Below, piece after piece: positions 35,082 through 44,461 of a stretch of 64,000 nt of DNA. The notes under the pieces are model-generated. The model was not told the origin of the DNA and did not search any database. It saw only the letters and a program-made list of their open reading frames with translations. The stretch is taken from positions 1,054,001 through 1,118,000 of the forward strand of contig JAZKDB010000002.1 in assembly GCA_040387755.1 (NCBI GenBank), given 5' to 3'. The position numbers and the translations under genes are program-made. This stretch comes from Rurimicrobium sp040387755 (GTDB lineage: Bacteria; Bacteroidota; Bacteroidia; Chitinophagales; Chitinophagaceae). The stretch's first letter is position 1; every line of letters begins with the position of its first letter.

Positions 35082-35504
35082 TTAATAACCTCTGGATGAT
35101 TGCTCTGTAACAAGCTCTATTCTATCCACAATATACTGGCCAGATTCCTGATTTTTTTGGCTATAATTATCACCTCTCCAGGGCAAAGACCTCAGATATT
35201 GTGTATAATGCACCTTAATAGTTTTGCCAATACATTTTTCCAATGTATCTGCAATCTTTTCGTCCAACACCGAAAAATAAAAATAATTGGCAGTAAGGCT
35301 ATTTCCCTTGGGCATAGATCTCGCACCAAAACCTTCCATCACCAATTCCCCTTCATAAGTTTTGAAAATATTGCCTTTTCTGGAGAACTTCTGAATATAT
35401 CCTTCCCGAAAACCATCGCCATAGGAACGGTAATAGAACCAATAAACATAGCCTGTCAGAATCAGGACCAAAGAAACAAGAAAAATAAAAATGGCTTTGC
35501 GCAT
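35082..35504 (-). CDS. Conserved single-TM membrane protein
   Basis: This 140-residue protein has one N-terminal hydrophobic segment (AIFIFLVSLVLILTGYVYW), probably an uncleaved anchor, then a mainly beta-stranded periplasmic domain (GYIQKFSRKGNIFKTYEGEL, TLEKCIGKTIKVHYTQY). Proteins of this pattern are widespread in Bacteroidota and sometimes misnamed 6-phosphogluconate dehydrogenase; no dehydrogenase fold is visible. It follows the GT2 gene by 29 bases and is last in the hydrolase/GT2 operon. The function is not known. Confidence 0.72.
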   Translation of the reverse strand: MRKAIFIFLVSLVLILTGYVYWFYYRSYGDGFREGYIQKFSRKGNIFKTYEGELVMEGFGARSMPKGNSLTANYFYFSVLDEKIADTLEKCIGKTIKVHYTQYLRSLPWRGDNYSQKNQESGQYIVDRIELVTEQSSRGY

Positions 35505-35533
35505 ATGCTATTGCTATAATAGTAAAACTCTCT

Positions 35534-36682
35534 CTAGTGTTGGATACTGGACCTCGACTTCCATTCAAATTTACCGATTCTACTTAAAAAACCCGCCACA
35601 ATAATATAAACTATATGTAAAGGTTGTAAGAAGGGGAAAATTATAAGCTGCCATAAGTTGCCGTAAAATGTTGCTACCGGTAACAGAAAAAACATTTCGG
35701 CAACTATCTTAATCAGTAAAACTGAAATTAAAACCGAGCCCAATTGCCCATCAATAATACTCATTAAAGCTACTAATAGTATTGAACAATTGAAAAGGTA
35801 AACCAATAATAACATTACCGTCATTTTTGAATCCTTATAGCGACCCGATTTGGAAGCCCAGCGAATACGCTGCTGAAAAAAATCAGGCCAGGTCTGTTGA
35901 GGCAAAGTAGTTACTATGGCTTGAAACGATTTAAGGTACTTTATACTACCGGGGAAAGTATTCCTGATTTTTAATTGCAGCAAATAATCATCACCCGAAA
36001 CAAGATGATCAACTCCATCGTATCCTCCAACGGCCTCAAATGCTTTACGTGAAAATGCCAGATTTGCCCCATTACACATTACACCTAAATTTAAGCGAAC
36101 GATTGCTGTAGTAATACCTTGCATAGTCATAAAATCTAATGACTGAAACAGGTGCAGCAATGAGTTTTTAGCATAAAATTTTACCGGGGCAACAATCATT
36201 TCAGGGTTAAACTCCTCATAATATGCAGCTATACTGCGCAACCAAGATTCCTGCATCCAACAATCGGCATCGGTAGTAATAACCAAGCCCCCATTGCTAT
36301 GCATAATGCCAGTTGTCAGTGCTTTCTTCTTGTACGAAACAACAGTTTCATTTTCAGTTAAAAAATCTTCCAGCTTAATTAATTTCAGATTAGGAGCATT
36401 AATACTACTAACAATATCCACAGTATTATCAGTGGAGCAATCATCTACTATAATTAACTCGAAAAGATGTTGAGGATAATGCTGAGACAAAATACTATGA
36501 ATACATTTCTCAATATTAGCAGACTCATTCCTTGCCGCGACAATTACAGAGATGGAAGTCTTTGGTTCAAAATTATCCTTAACAACAAATTCCTTTTGCA
36601 AGTACCACCCATATAGGTATAAACCTAAAAGCAACACATATAAAGCAGTAAGAGCAAAAACGATAAAAGCCATAAACATCAT
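35534..36682 (-). CDS. Membrane-bound family 2 glycosyltransferase
   Basis: This protein of about 382 residues has an N-terminal transmembrane helix, a cytoplasmic GT2 domain (SISVIVAARNESANI, LIIVDDCSTDNTV, ITTDADC as the DxD motif, GVMCNGANLAFSRKAF, and the QRIRW motif as QQRIRWASKSGRYKD) and three or four C-terminal helices (about 290-380). The ATG at 36680-36682 overlaps the hydrolase stop as ATGA, which suggests translational coupling. An ATG 36 bases further up (36716-36718) would add 12 residues and is also possible. It probably extends a lipid-linked or membrane polysaccharide. The acceptor and sugar are unknown. Confidence 0.9.
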   Translation of the reverse strand: MMFMAFIVFALTALYVLLLGLYLYGWYLQKEFVVKDNFEPKTSISVIVAARNESANIEKCIHSILSQHYPQHLFELIIVDDCSTDNTVDIVSSINAPNLKLIKLEDFLTENETVVSYKKKALTTGIMHSNGGLVITTDADCWMQESWLRSIAAYYEEFNPEMIVAPVKFYAKNSLLHLFQSLDFMTMQGITTAIVRLNLGVMCNGANLAFSRKAFEAVGGYDGVDHLVSGDDYLLQLKIRNTFPGSIKYLKSFQAIVTTLPQQTWPDFFQQRIRWASKSGRYKDSKMTVMLLLVYLFNCSILLVALMSIIDGQLGSVLISVLLIKIVAEMFFLLPVATFYGNLWQLIIFPFLQPLHIVYIIVAGFLSRIGKFEWKSRSSIQH

Positions 36683-37533
36683 GAAGTTCGCGACGATTGA
36701 TTGGTTCGAAATAACCATGCACTGGCTGTTCCTCTCACTTCTTCAAAATCCAGCATATTATGCCCACGTTCAAAAACATGAAGGATAATATTTGGGTTAT
36801 GCCCTTTGAATCGAATTCCATTTTTGGTTGGTATCACCTGATCTTGTTGGCCCATTAATAGATGAACAGGTATTCGATATGCCTTGATTTGCCTCTTGAT
36901 ATCAGCCAAATCCGGTATTAATTTACTGGTTGACATCCAAATATTATATAACATCTGACGCGAGTCTTTACTACGAATGTATTGCATAGCAAATTTGTAC
37001 ATTGGTCTTCCCACAATATTTACCTGATTCAAAAAAGAGAATAATCTGATATAATAAGCACCAAATCGAACAAAACCTCTGAAAGAAAATCTTCCTGCAG
37101 AAGTACCGGTTAATAAACGGTAAAAATAATTGGGTCTGATACCGTCTGGAGCAATCAAAACCATATTACGCAATTGTTGAGGAATCTCTTCAGCAATACA
37201 TAGACAAACACGAGCCCCCAGACTAAATCCGACCAATCCTACTTTTTGAACATCATACTGCCCAATTAAAGACAAAACCATATTTTTCAACATGTCTTTA
37301 TCCAAAAAATGCCCTTCAACGCCCATAGATTTTCCTTGAAATGGCAAATCAAAGCTCAGGACTGTGTAATCTGGATGCTCCAAAAATTTAAATAGAGAAG
37401 CATCATTGGCATAACCATGAAAGGCTAAAACTATTTTTGCGCCTGTACCAATTTTAAGATAATGTAATACTTGCCCTCCCACATTGATTGTGTCTGAATC
37501 GGTATTGTATGCGTATTGTAGAGGATTATCCAT
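36679..37533 (-). CDS. Alpha/beta hydrolase
   Basis: This 284-residue alpha/beta-hydrolase-fold enzyme has an oxyanion-hole segment LAFHGYANDASLF, nucleophile elbow GFSLGAR (Ser), the acid-region LLMGQQDQVIP (Asp) and catalytic His in ERGHNML, so the triad is complete. It has no signal peptide and is expected in the cytoplasm. The substrate cannot be told; the family includes esterases, lipases and thioesterases. It is first in an operon with a GT2 and a small membrane protein, overlapping the GT2 start by 4 bases, which hints at a role in lipid or glycolipid handling (inference). Confidence 0.87.
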   Translation of the reverse strand: MDNPLQYAYNTDSDTINVGGQVLHYLKIGTGAKIVLAFHGYANDASLFKFLEHPDYTVLSFDLPFQGKSMGVEGHFLDKDMLKNMVLSLIGQYDVQKVGLVGFSLGARVCLCIAEEIPQQLRNMVLIAPDGIRPNYFYRLLTGTSAGRFSFRGFVRFGAYYIRLFSFLNQVNIVGRPMYKFAMQYIRSKDSRQMLYNIWMSTSKLIPDLADIKRQIKAYRIPVHLLMGQQDQVIPTKNGIRFKGHNPNIILHVFERGHNMLDFEEVRGTASAWLFRTNQSSRTS

Positions 37534-37718
37534 TCTGCTTCAAAGTTCTGACAAAGTATCTAATAATGGTCAATTATTAATTTCCCAAAAAAGGAGAGAG
37601 AAAAATTCTTAGGCTGAGTTATTTATCTCAAAAAACCGAGAAGAATATCAAAATCAGACTATAACAATTTTCAGAGATATTTAACTTCTTAAAAAATCTT
37701 TGTATAACATAAATCTGT

Positions 37719-37746
37719 TTAATTGGCACAACTTTGCACCCATTCA
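37719..37746 (+). promoter_or_regulatory. Candidate promoter (TTTG plus CAACTTTG) for the 835-residue TonB receptor
   Basis: TTTG at 37719-37722 and CAACTTTG at 37739-37746 (7 of 8 positions to TAnnTTTG) are separated by 16 bases, close to the Bacteroidota -33/-7 spacing. The ATG is 39 bases further on. Confidence 0.4.
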
Positions 37747-37785
37747 AAATAAAAAAAACTCCATTTCCTTCAGTACAAATCCACC

Positions 37786-40293
37786 ATGAAAAAAATAGCT
37801 CTGTTTATTACCTTAATATTTTGTTTTTTCTCTGATGCATATGCTCAAACTAAATTAATTTCAATTAGTGGCGTTATTAAAAATCAAACAAAACAAGGAG
37901 TTCCTGATGTTTCGCTGGCATTGTTAAGAAGTAACGATAATAGCCTGGCTAAAGGGAATACCAGTAACGAAGATGGCAGCTTTATCATAGAAAATGTTAT
38001 TGAAGGCAGTTATAAATTGCGTATCAGTTCATTGGGACTGTCAGAGAAAATAATAGACAATATTACTATCACATCCTCCAGCGGCAATATGGATTTAGGA
38101 GTGATTATTGTCGGAAAATCAGAAAAAGCACTGAAGGAAGTAGAGGTAGTGAAAGAGCGCAATATGCTGGAGATGAGCATTGACAAAAAAATATTTAATG
38201 TAGATAAAAACATTACAGCTACCGGTGGAACTGCAGCCGATGTACTCCAAAATATCCCATCTGTAACAGTGGATGCAAGTGGCAATGTGAGTCTCAGAGG
38301 CAAAAGCAATGTAACTATACTAATAGATGGGCGACCTGCAACTTTACTTGCGGGCGATGTAGCTTCGGCATTGCAGGCATTACCTTCTGCCAGTATCGAA
38401 AGTGTTGAAGTAATTACCAACCCTTCATCAAAATATGACGCTCAAGGCAAAACGGGCATTATCAACATCATTACAAAAACAAATAAAAATCAGGGGTTGA
38501 ATGGAACTGCCACGCTGGGTATAGGCACAAGAGATAAATACAATGGAGGGCTCAACCTTAATATGCGCAAAAACAAATGGAACTATGCCTTGAACAGTAA
38601 TTTCCGCATCAGTAATAATTACCAAAGAACAACTACCACACGTAAAAATTTAGCTAACGATTCTGGCTCCTATACGTACGGCGACGGGCTTCGTGAGTTT
38701 GATGGTTCTTTTAATTCAATCACAATTGGCTATTCTCCGGACACACAAAACACAATCTCTCTTACTCAGAATATCAATTTTATGCGTTTTGGCAACAAAG
38801 GCTATCAGGATTTTGACTTACTTTCTGCACCAGATAATTCTTATAACACGCAAAGAAGGGACGAAATCTTCAGGGGTGGTCCTAATAGCGGATCTACCAA
38901 CCTGAACTGGAAACACAAATTCAAAAAACCAAAGCAGGAATTAACCACTGACGGTTCCTTCTCCTATTCACAAACAGATATCAACCAGATACTTCGCACC
39001 TACAATCTGGATGCAGACAGTAATATCGCTTCGGGTATTACATTACAAGAAATTCCGAGTGCCAATCAAAACAGGAATTTCAATATCCAAACGGATTTTA
39101 GTAGTCCCGTAGGTCGCAAAGAAGGCAAACTGGAAACAGGTCTGAAAACACAGAATTTTTGGTTTAATTCAAAAAACAATGCCACTATTACATTACCCGG
39201 AGGCACAGCAACTAAAGATGTCATTTTGCAAAACCAATACGAATACCAGCAGCATACCCACGCCGCCTACGTCAATTATAATAATAAGTACAAAAAGTGG
39301 AGTTATCAGGGTGGATTAAGAGCTGAATATGCTGCTTACGATGGGCAAGGTGGTGCAGTAACAATGACTCAGTATTCAAATTTCTTTTTAAACTTATTCC
39401 CCACAGCATACCTGGCCTATCAGGTCAAAAAAAAACAACAATTATATATCAATTATTCGCGCCGAACTGACAGGCCCTTCTTCAGATCATTGCTCCCCTA
39501 TCTCAACATCAGCAATGCTTTGGATACCAATTCGGGCAATCCAAATCTTAAGCCCGAATTTATTGACAATGTTGAGTTGTCTTATAATATTCAGTTACCC
39601 AAAGGGAATAATATCATGGCTAGTGTCTATTTCCAAAACACTAATAATCTGAACCAAAATTTCACTAAAACTTATGCAGACGGCACCAGCTTTACTCAAC
39701 CTGTCAATCTAAGTTCCGGCAGAACATATGGTTTGGAATTGACTGCCAAAACACAAATTCTGAAACCCTGGGACGCTACAATAAGTACCAATTTTTTCCA
39801 AAATAAGATTAACGGAGATAATGTAGACCCAAGCATCAGTAACGACGGATTTAGTTGGTTTGCCAAATTAAACAGTAATTACAAGTTTAACAAGCAGTTG
39901 TCACTACAATTAATGGCCAACTATGAAAGTGCCAAACCCGCTGCTCAGGGCCGCCTGCAAGAGGTCTATTGGCTGGACCTTGCACTCAAAGGTAATTTCC
40001 TGAAAAACAACAAAGCCAGCGTCACACTGAATGTTACCGACATTTTCAATACAAGGAAATATACCACGGACTATAGCCTGCCCTTGTATTTCCAAAGTAT
40101 CTATCGTGACAGAGAAACTCGAATAGCTACCATTACATTTACATATAAATTCGGAAGAACCGAGTTTGGCGGAACGGATGCAGGACGGGGAAAACGCGGA
40201 AGAGGTGGAAGTAGCGAACAGAAAAAAGAATTAAAGGAAAGGGATGGCAACCTTAAATCCGGCGGAGATGATGAAGGAAGCGGCCAAAAATAG
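37786..40293 (+). CDS. TonB-dependent receptor with CarboxypepD_reg-like domain
   Basis: This 835-residue outer-membrane protein has a signal peptide ending AYAQT, a CarboxypepD_reg-like domain at about 26-105 (SGVIKNQTKQGVPDVSLALL, DGSFIIENVIEGSYKLRISS), a plug (VLQNIPSVTVDASGNVSLRG, DGRPATLL, VEVITNPSSKYDAQGKTGIINIITK) and a large barrel. It has the layout of the outer membrane beta-barrel family of Bacteroidota. It ends not with Phe but with a 40-residue hydrophilic tail rich in Gly, Lys and Glu after TFTYKFGRTEF, which is unusual for a barrel. The ligand is unknown. DUF4197 follows after 58 bases. Confidence 0.9.
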   Translation: MKKIALFITLIFCFFSDAYAQTKLISISGVIKNQTKQGVPDVSLALLRSNDNSLAKGNTSNEDGSFIIENVIEGSYKLRISSLGLSEKIIDNITITSSSGNMDLGVIIVGKSEKALKEVEVVKERNMLEMSIDKKIFNVDKNITATGGTAADVLQNIPSVTVDASGNVSLRGKSNVTILIDGRPATLLAGDVASALQALPSASIESVEVITNPSSKYDAQGKTGIINIITKTNKNQGLNGTATLGIGTRDKYNGGLNLNMRKNKWNYALNSNFRISNNYQRTTTTRKNLANDSGSYTYGDGLREFDGSFNSITIGYSPDTQNTISLTQNINFMRFGNKGYQDFDLLSAPDNSYNTQRRDEIFRGGPNSGSTNLNWKHKFKKPKQELTTDGSFSYSQTDINQILRTYNLDADSNIASGITLQEIPSANQNRNFNIQTDFSSPVGRKEGKLETGLKTQNFWFNSKNNATITLPGGTATKDVILQNQYEYQQHTHAAYVNYNNKYKKWSYQGGLRAEYAAYDGQGGAVTMTQYSNFFLNLFPTAYLAYQVKKKQQLYINYSRRTDRPFFRSLLPYLNISNALDTNSGNPNLKPEFIDNVELSYNIQLPKGNNIMASVYFQNTNNLNQNFTKTYADGTSFTQPVNLSSGRTYGLELTAKTQILKPWDATISTNFFQNKINGDNVDPSISNDGFSWFAKLNSNYKFNKQLSLQLMANYESAKPAAQGRLQEVYWLDLALKGNFLKNNKASVTLNVTDIFNTRKYTTDYSLPLYFQSIYRDRETRIATITFTYKFGRTEFGGTDAGRGKRGRGGSSEQKKELKERDGNLKSGGDDEGSGQK

Positions 40294-40351
40294 CTACTAC
40301 CTATTCGATTTGGTATTATATTTGTTCCAACAAAATGAAAAATCAGTTTTT

Positions 40352-41137
40352 ATGAAAAAAATATTGCTCTCTTTGTTTTTAATCCCCGTTGCTGCTATTA
40401 GTGTTAAAGCTCAAAGCATGAATGATGTATTAAAAAAAGTGAATCAGAAAGCTAAGGATAATGGAGTATTATCTGCTACGCAGACACCGAATCCCTATCG
40501 CAAAGAACCCACTCCGTCTTCCTACATGAACAACGAAGAAATTGGTGGCGGATTGCGTGAAGCATTAAAAATTGGTGCTCAGACAGCAACCAAAAACTTA
40601 TCAGCTACCAACGGTTTCTTTGGTAATCAACTTATCAAGATATTAATGCCACCAGAAGTGCGCAATATTGAAGCAAAAATGCGTCAGTTTGGTATGGGCA
40701 ATGTCGTTGACAAGGCCATATTATCAATGAATCGTGCTGCTGAAGATGCATCTTCTCAGGCTTTACCCATTTTGGTAAATGCTATTACCAGTTTTACTAT
40801 TCAGGACGCTGTGTCCATTCTTAATGGGGGTGATAATGCAGCAACCAATTTATTGAGAGCAAAAACTACACCTCAAATTACAGAAGCATTTCGCCCGGTT
40901 ATTTCCCGTTCTATGAGTAAGTATAATGTAGAACAATTATGGGCTCAGGTATTTACCACTTACAACTCTTTGCCAATCATTAAATCGCGCGTCAATACTG
41001 ACCTGACTGGTTATGTTACAGAAAAAGCGTTAAGCGGTTTGTTTACATCAGTAGCTGCAGAAGAAAAGAAAATTCGCATTGACCCAGTTGGCACCGGAAG
41101 CGATATTATTGCAAGAGTGTTCGGCTCGAAAAAATAG
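40352..41137 (+). CDS. DUF4197 family exported protein
   Basis: This 261-residue protein has a signal peptide (start MKKILLSLFLIPVAAIS, cleavage near VKAQS) and the DUF4197 pattern: IGGGLREALKIGAQTATKNL, FFGNQLIKILMPPEVRNIE and DAVSILNGGDNAATNLLR, mostly helical. The longer in-frame ORF would begin inside the receptor gene; the ATG at 40352 gives the signal peptide and is preferred. The role is unknown. It follows the TonB receptor by 58 bases and is followed by a terminator. Confidence 0.87.
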   Translation: MKKILLSLFLIPVAAISVKAQSMNDVLKKVNQKAKDNGVLSATQTPNPYRKEPTPSSYMNNEEIGGGLREALKIGAQTATKNLSATNGFFGNQLIKILMPPEVRNIEAKMRQFGMGNVVDKAILSMNRAAEDASSQALPILVNAITSFTIQDAVSILNGGDNAATNLLRAKTTPQITEAFRPVISRSMSKYNVEQLWAQVFTTYNSLPIIKSRVNTDLTGYVTEKALSGLFTSVAAEEKKIRIDPVGTGSDIIARVFGSKK

Positions 41138-41165
41138 ATTTAATTAATCATTTCCAAATATTTTT

Positions 41166-41198
41166 ATTGCCTCCATCTTTTGGGGGCAATATTTTTTT
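41166..41198 (+). terminator. Terminator after the DUF4197 gene
   Basis: The stem attgcctcc (41166-41174) pairs with gggggcaat (41182-41190), with one G-U pair and a seven-base loop, followed by a T tract to 41198. Confidence 0.75.
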
Positions 41199-41278
41199 GT
41201 AAAAAGCTAACAAAAGGGTATTTCTAATTCTGGAAATAATCCATACCTTCAAATCCTGATATTTCGACTTTTTATATT

Positions 41279-42886
41279 ATGGAGACTCCGAACTCAACTA
41301 CAACTGCTACAGACCAACTAAAACAATGGTGGGATGCTAAATTATTTGATGGCAAAGAATTTTGCTCTATTGATGACAATGGTTCACTTAAGCTAGTGGC
41401 ATTGGGCGATAGAGTTATTACCGTACTTAATCATATTACCGGAGATGCAGTAATTCAAAATCTGACAGAAAAGTATAGCGATTTGGCAAAACAGATGAAA
41501 GATCTGGAACTTGAATGGGAAGGAAGTGAAGATAAACTCAAATTGATGGGGAAATTGAATCGTTTGCGCGACTATATTGGACAAATCAATGCGATCGGGG
41601 ATTTTGCCCCACTATTACAAAAATTAAAAGTATTTGATCAGGAGATTGCCCAAATAACAGAAAAAAACTACCAAAACAAACTGGCCCTCGTAGCCGAAGC
41701 AGAGGCTATTACAGTTGAAAATAACAACTGGAAAGACATTACCCAAAAGTTCAAGGACATTACAGAAAAATGGAAAAATCTGGGTTTCGTTGACAAAAAA
41801 AGAAATGAAGAGCTTTGGGAAAGACTTGAATTAATGAAGTCGAAATTCTTTGAAGATAAGCGCACGCACCAAGAGGATATTGGCAAAGAAATGCTGCAGA
41901 ACCTTGACCTTAAAATGGAGTTGGTAGAAAAAGCTGAAGCCTATGCCAACTCTGAAAACTGGAAGGAAACAACTGAAATTTTCAAACAATTGCTGGAAGA
42001 CTGGAAAAAAATAGGGCGTACACTTCCTGAAAAAAACGAAGCACTCTGGCAAAAATTTATTTCAGCTAAAAACAATTTCTTCGACAGAAAAAAAATCCAT
42101 ACAGATCAGATAAAAGTAGAACAGGAAGCAAATTATATTAAGAAACTCGCCATTGTAGAGAAAGCTGAAACCATAAAAGACAGTACTGAATGGGCAATAA
42201 CAACTCAGGCCTACACAGATTTGATGAATGAGTGGAAAGGTATTGGCTCAGTACCATCCGAGTATGGAAATAGCCTTTGGGACAGGTTTTCAGCAGCAAA
42301 AGAGGTCTTCTTTAATGCAAAACGTGCCAAAACCGAAGTGTACAAATCTATGCTGGAAGAAAATCTGGCTAAAAAATTGAAGGTGATAGAAAGGGCTGAA
42401 GCGATAAAAAACAGTACCAACTGGCGCGATGCCACGGAAGAAATGAACCAATTATTTGATGAGTGGAAACAAATAGGGCATGTAGGTAAAGAGCATACAG
42501 AACCTTTATGGGAAAAGTTCATTTCTGCACGCAAACACTTCTTCAATCGTAAAGATCAGGATAGAGACCGCAGAAAACAGCAGTATGAAAAGAATAAGGA
42601 ACTTCATTTTATACAAGCCAAAAATTTCCTCGCCACTCTTGAAAATGAGACAGAGGATGAAGAAGCTCAGATAATTGAATTCAGAGACAATCTGACGAAC
42701 ATAACAGAAGGTCCAAAATCGCAGGAATTGCAAAACCATCTTACAAAACTTATAATAGAGATAGAGCAACGCATCAAAAACAGAGCTCCAAAAATTGCAG
42801 ATTTGAAGGCTCAAATTCAGCAGATGGAGCAAGAAAACAACAAACCTACCTCATCAGACGACAGCACAATTACTGCAACATTATAA
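41279..42886 (+). CDS. DUF349 repeat protein
   Basis: This 535-residue protein is highly charged and helical, with at least four DUF349 repeats spaced about 72-75 residues. Each has the pattern W…T…F…LxxxWKxIG…LWxxFxxAxxxFFxxK, for example NSTNWRDATEEMNQLFDEWK and PLWEKFISARKHFFNRK. There is no signal peptide or membrane helix. DUF349 proteins often occur in Bacteroidota and Actinobacteria with unknown function. A coiled-coil, rod-like shape is predicted. It follows a terminator and precedes an OmpA-like gene by 12 bases. Confidence 0.87.
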   Translation: METPNSTTTATDQLKQWWDAKLFDGKEFCSIDDNGSLKLVALGDRVITVLNHITGDAVIQNLTEKYSDLAKQMKDLELEWEGSEDKLKLMGKLNRLRDYIGQINAIGDFAPLLQKLKVFDQEIAQITEKNYQNKLALVAEAEAITVENNNWKDITQKFKDITEKWKNLGFVDKKRNEELWERLELMKSKFFEDKRTHQEDIGKEMLQNLDLKMELVEKAEAYANSENWKETTEIFKQLLEDWKKIGRTLPEKNEALWQKFISAKNNFFDRKKIHTDQIKVEQEANYIKKLAIVEKAETIKDSTEWAITTQAYTDLMNEWKGIGSVPSEYGNSLWDRFSAAKEVFFNAKRAKTEVYKSMLEENLAKKLKVIERAEAIKNSTNWRDATEEMNQLFDEWKQIGHVGKEHTEPLWEKFISARKHFFNRKDQDRDRRKQQYEKNKELHFIQAKNFLATLENETEDEEAQIIEFRDNLTNITEGPKSQELQNHLTKLIIEIEQRIKNRAPKIADLKAQIQQMEQENNKPTSSDDSTITATL

Positions 42887-42898
42887 TCCTTATCCTAA

Positions 42899-43369
42899 AT
42901 GAAGGCGCTGCTTTTTTTTCTGCTGGTTTACTTTCAGTGCATTAACGGATTTGCACAATCATATAAAATGGAAGGCAATGAACTTGTCTTTGAAGAAGTT
43001 GTACATTTCAAAAATGGGACTGCTGAATTAACTATTGAAGATCTAAAAACATTGAACGACATAAAAGATTTTTTGAACGAAAAAAAATATGTCAGTTTGA
43101 TGCGTATTGAGGGGCATGTTGAAGGTAATAACCCAAACACTCAGGCTTTAAGTGAAAAAAGAGCATTATCAGTAAGCAAATGGTTAATCTCTCAAGGTAT
43201 TGATTGTAAAAGGCTGATTTCGGTAGGTTTTGGCAATACAAAACCAAGCAGGTCGGCTAATTCGCGAATTAGCTTTGTCATTACGGCTTTGAAAGATAAA
43301 TTAATCGGTGGAATGCCTGCAGATGGCGGAGGTCAGATTGCAGGTGATCCCTGCAAAATATCAAAGTAA
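42899..43369 (+). CDS. Small OmpA-like periplasmic protein
   Basis: This 156-residue protein has a signal peptide ending GFAQS and an OmpA-type peptidoglycan-binding domain: VHFKNGTAELTIEDLKTLNDI, IEGHVEGNNPNTQALSEKRALSVSKWL (the NxxLSxxRAxxV helix) and LISVGFGNTKP, ending SRISFVI. It has no beta barrel and no lipobox, so it may be a soluble periplasmic wall-binding unit. It is 12 bases after the DUF349 gene and 64 bases before ddl. Confidence 0.83.
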   Translation: MKALLFFLLVYFQCINGFAQSYKMEGNELVFEEVVHFKNGTAELTIEDLKTLNDIKDFLNEKKYVSLMRIEGHVEGNNPNTQALSEKRALSVSKWLISQGIDCKRLISVGFGNTKPSRSANSRISFVITALKDKLIGGMPADGGGQIAGDPCKISK

Positions 43370-43399
43370 ATTATACGTTCAAAGGCCTGAATTTTCAGT

Positions 43400-43407
43400 T
43401 ACCTTTG
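43400..43407 (+). promoter_or_regulatory. -7 element upstream of ddl
   Basis: TACCTTTG is an exact TAnnTTTG match 27 bases before the ddl ATG. Confidence 0.45.
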
Positions 43408-43433
43408 ACCTTTCATTTTATGAGCACAACTTT

Positions 43434-44435
43434 ATGAAGAAAAACATTGCTTTACTGGCCGGCGGATATTCCGGGGAATATATAATTTCCCTCAAAACAG
43501 CACACACAATTGAACAGAATCTTCCTTTAGATTTATACAACATTTATAAAATCATCATCACCAAAGATGGCTGGTGGCATGAACAGGAAAATGGCAATAA
43601 AATTGCTATCGACAAAAACGATTTTAGTCTTACAATCGATAATATTAAAATAAACTTCGACGCAGCCTTTATCGCCATGCATGGCACTCCGGGAGAGGAT
43701 GGAAGACTGCAAGGATATCTGGATATGCTGGATATACCATACACAACTTGTAATACAATAGTATCGGCACTTACTTTCAACAAGAGTAATTGCAATAAAG
43801 TAGTGAAAGACGCCAATATAGTTGGCATCTCAAATTCTGTCCTGTTGTTTAAGGATCAGGCATACTCCATTGGCAACATACTGGAACAACTTAAAATGCC
43901 GCTGTTTGTAAAACCAAATGAAAGTGGCTCAAGCCTTGGTGTCAGTAAAGTAACTTCTGTAGAAAACTTATTACCTGCAATTGAAAAAGCCTTTAAGGAG
44001 GATGACCAGGTATTGATTGAAGAATTTATTGAAGGGCGTGAATTGACTATCGGAGTTTATAATATTGCTGGACAATTACAGTCCCTTCCTCCTACAGAAA
44101 TAATTTTAGGTAAATCTGCCATTTTTGATTTTGAAGCAAAATATACCCCAGGTGTTACAAATGAAATAACTCCGGCAAGGCTTAATGATGACATCAACCA
44201 GCAATTAGCTCATAAAGCACAGTATTTATACCGTTATCTAAACTGCAGAGGGGTGGTAAGAATGGATTTTATCCTTCAAAACATTACAAATAAACTTTAC
44301 TTTCTGGAAGTAAACACCATGCCAGGACAAAGTGAAAACAGTATTGTTCCGCAACAATTACGATGCGCCGGTATCGAACTGAAAGATTTTTACAGTTCTA
44401 TATTGGATGACACCTTGAAACGCGCTAAAAAATAA
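43434..44435 (+). CDS. ddl: D-alanine-D-alanine ligase
   Basis: This 333-residue ATP-grasp enzyme joins two D-Ala for peptidoglycan precursors. The ATG at 43434 gives the family start MKKNIALLAGGYSGEYIISL; a longer frame would begin inside the OmpA-like gene. Motifs are MHGTPGEDGRLQGYLDML (the HGxxGEDG site), SALTFNKSNCNKVV, PLFVKPNESGSSLGVSKV (ATP-grasp Lys and Ser), EEFIEGRELTIGVY, RMDFIL and EVNTMPGQSENSIVP with the Mg-binding Glu/Asn. The length is normal. A PASTA protein follows after 26 bases, an arrangement that supports a role in cell wall growth. Confidence 0.95.
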   Translation: MKKNIALLAGGYSGEYIISLKTAHTIEQNLPLDLYNIYKIIITKDGWWHEQENGNKIAIDKNDFSLTIDNIKINFDAAFIAMHGTPGEDGRLQGYLDMLDIPYTTCNTIVSALTFNKSNCNKVVKDANIVGISNSVLLFKDQAYSIGNILEQLKMPLFVKPNESGSSLGVSKVTSVENLLPAIEKAFKEDDQVLIEEFIEGRELTIGVYNIAGQLQSLPPTEIILGKSAIFDFEAKYTPGVTNEITPARLNDDINQQLAHKAQYLYRYLNCRGVVRMDFILQNITNKLYFLEVNTMPGQSENSIVPQQLRCAGIELKDFYSSILDDTLKRAKK

Positions 44436-44461
44436 AAATCATTAGCCTTAAAAATAAATAC

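Noticed and set aside
38010..38420. 136-residue ORF opposite the TonB receptor
   Set aside because: It is antisense to the plug domain with no independent support.
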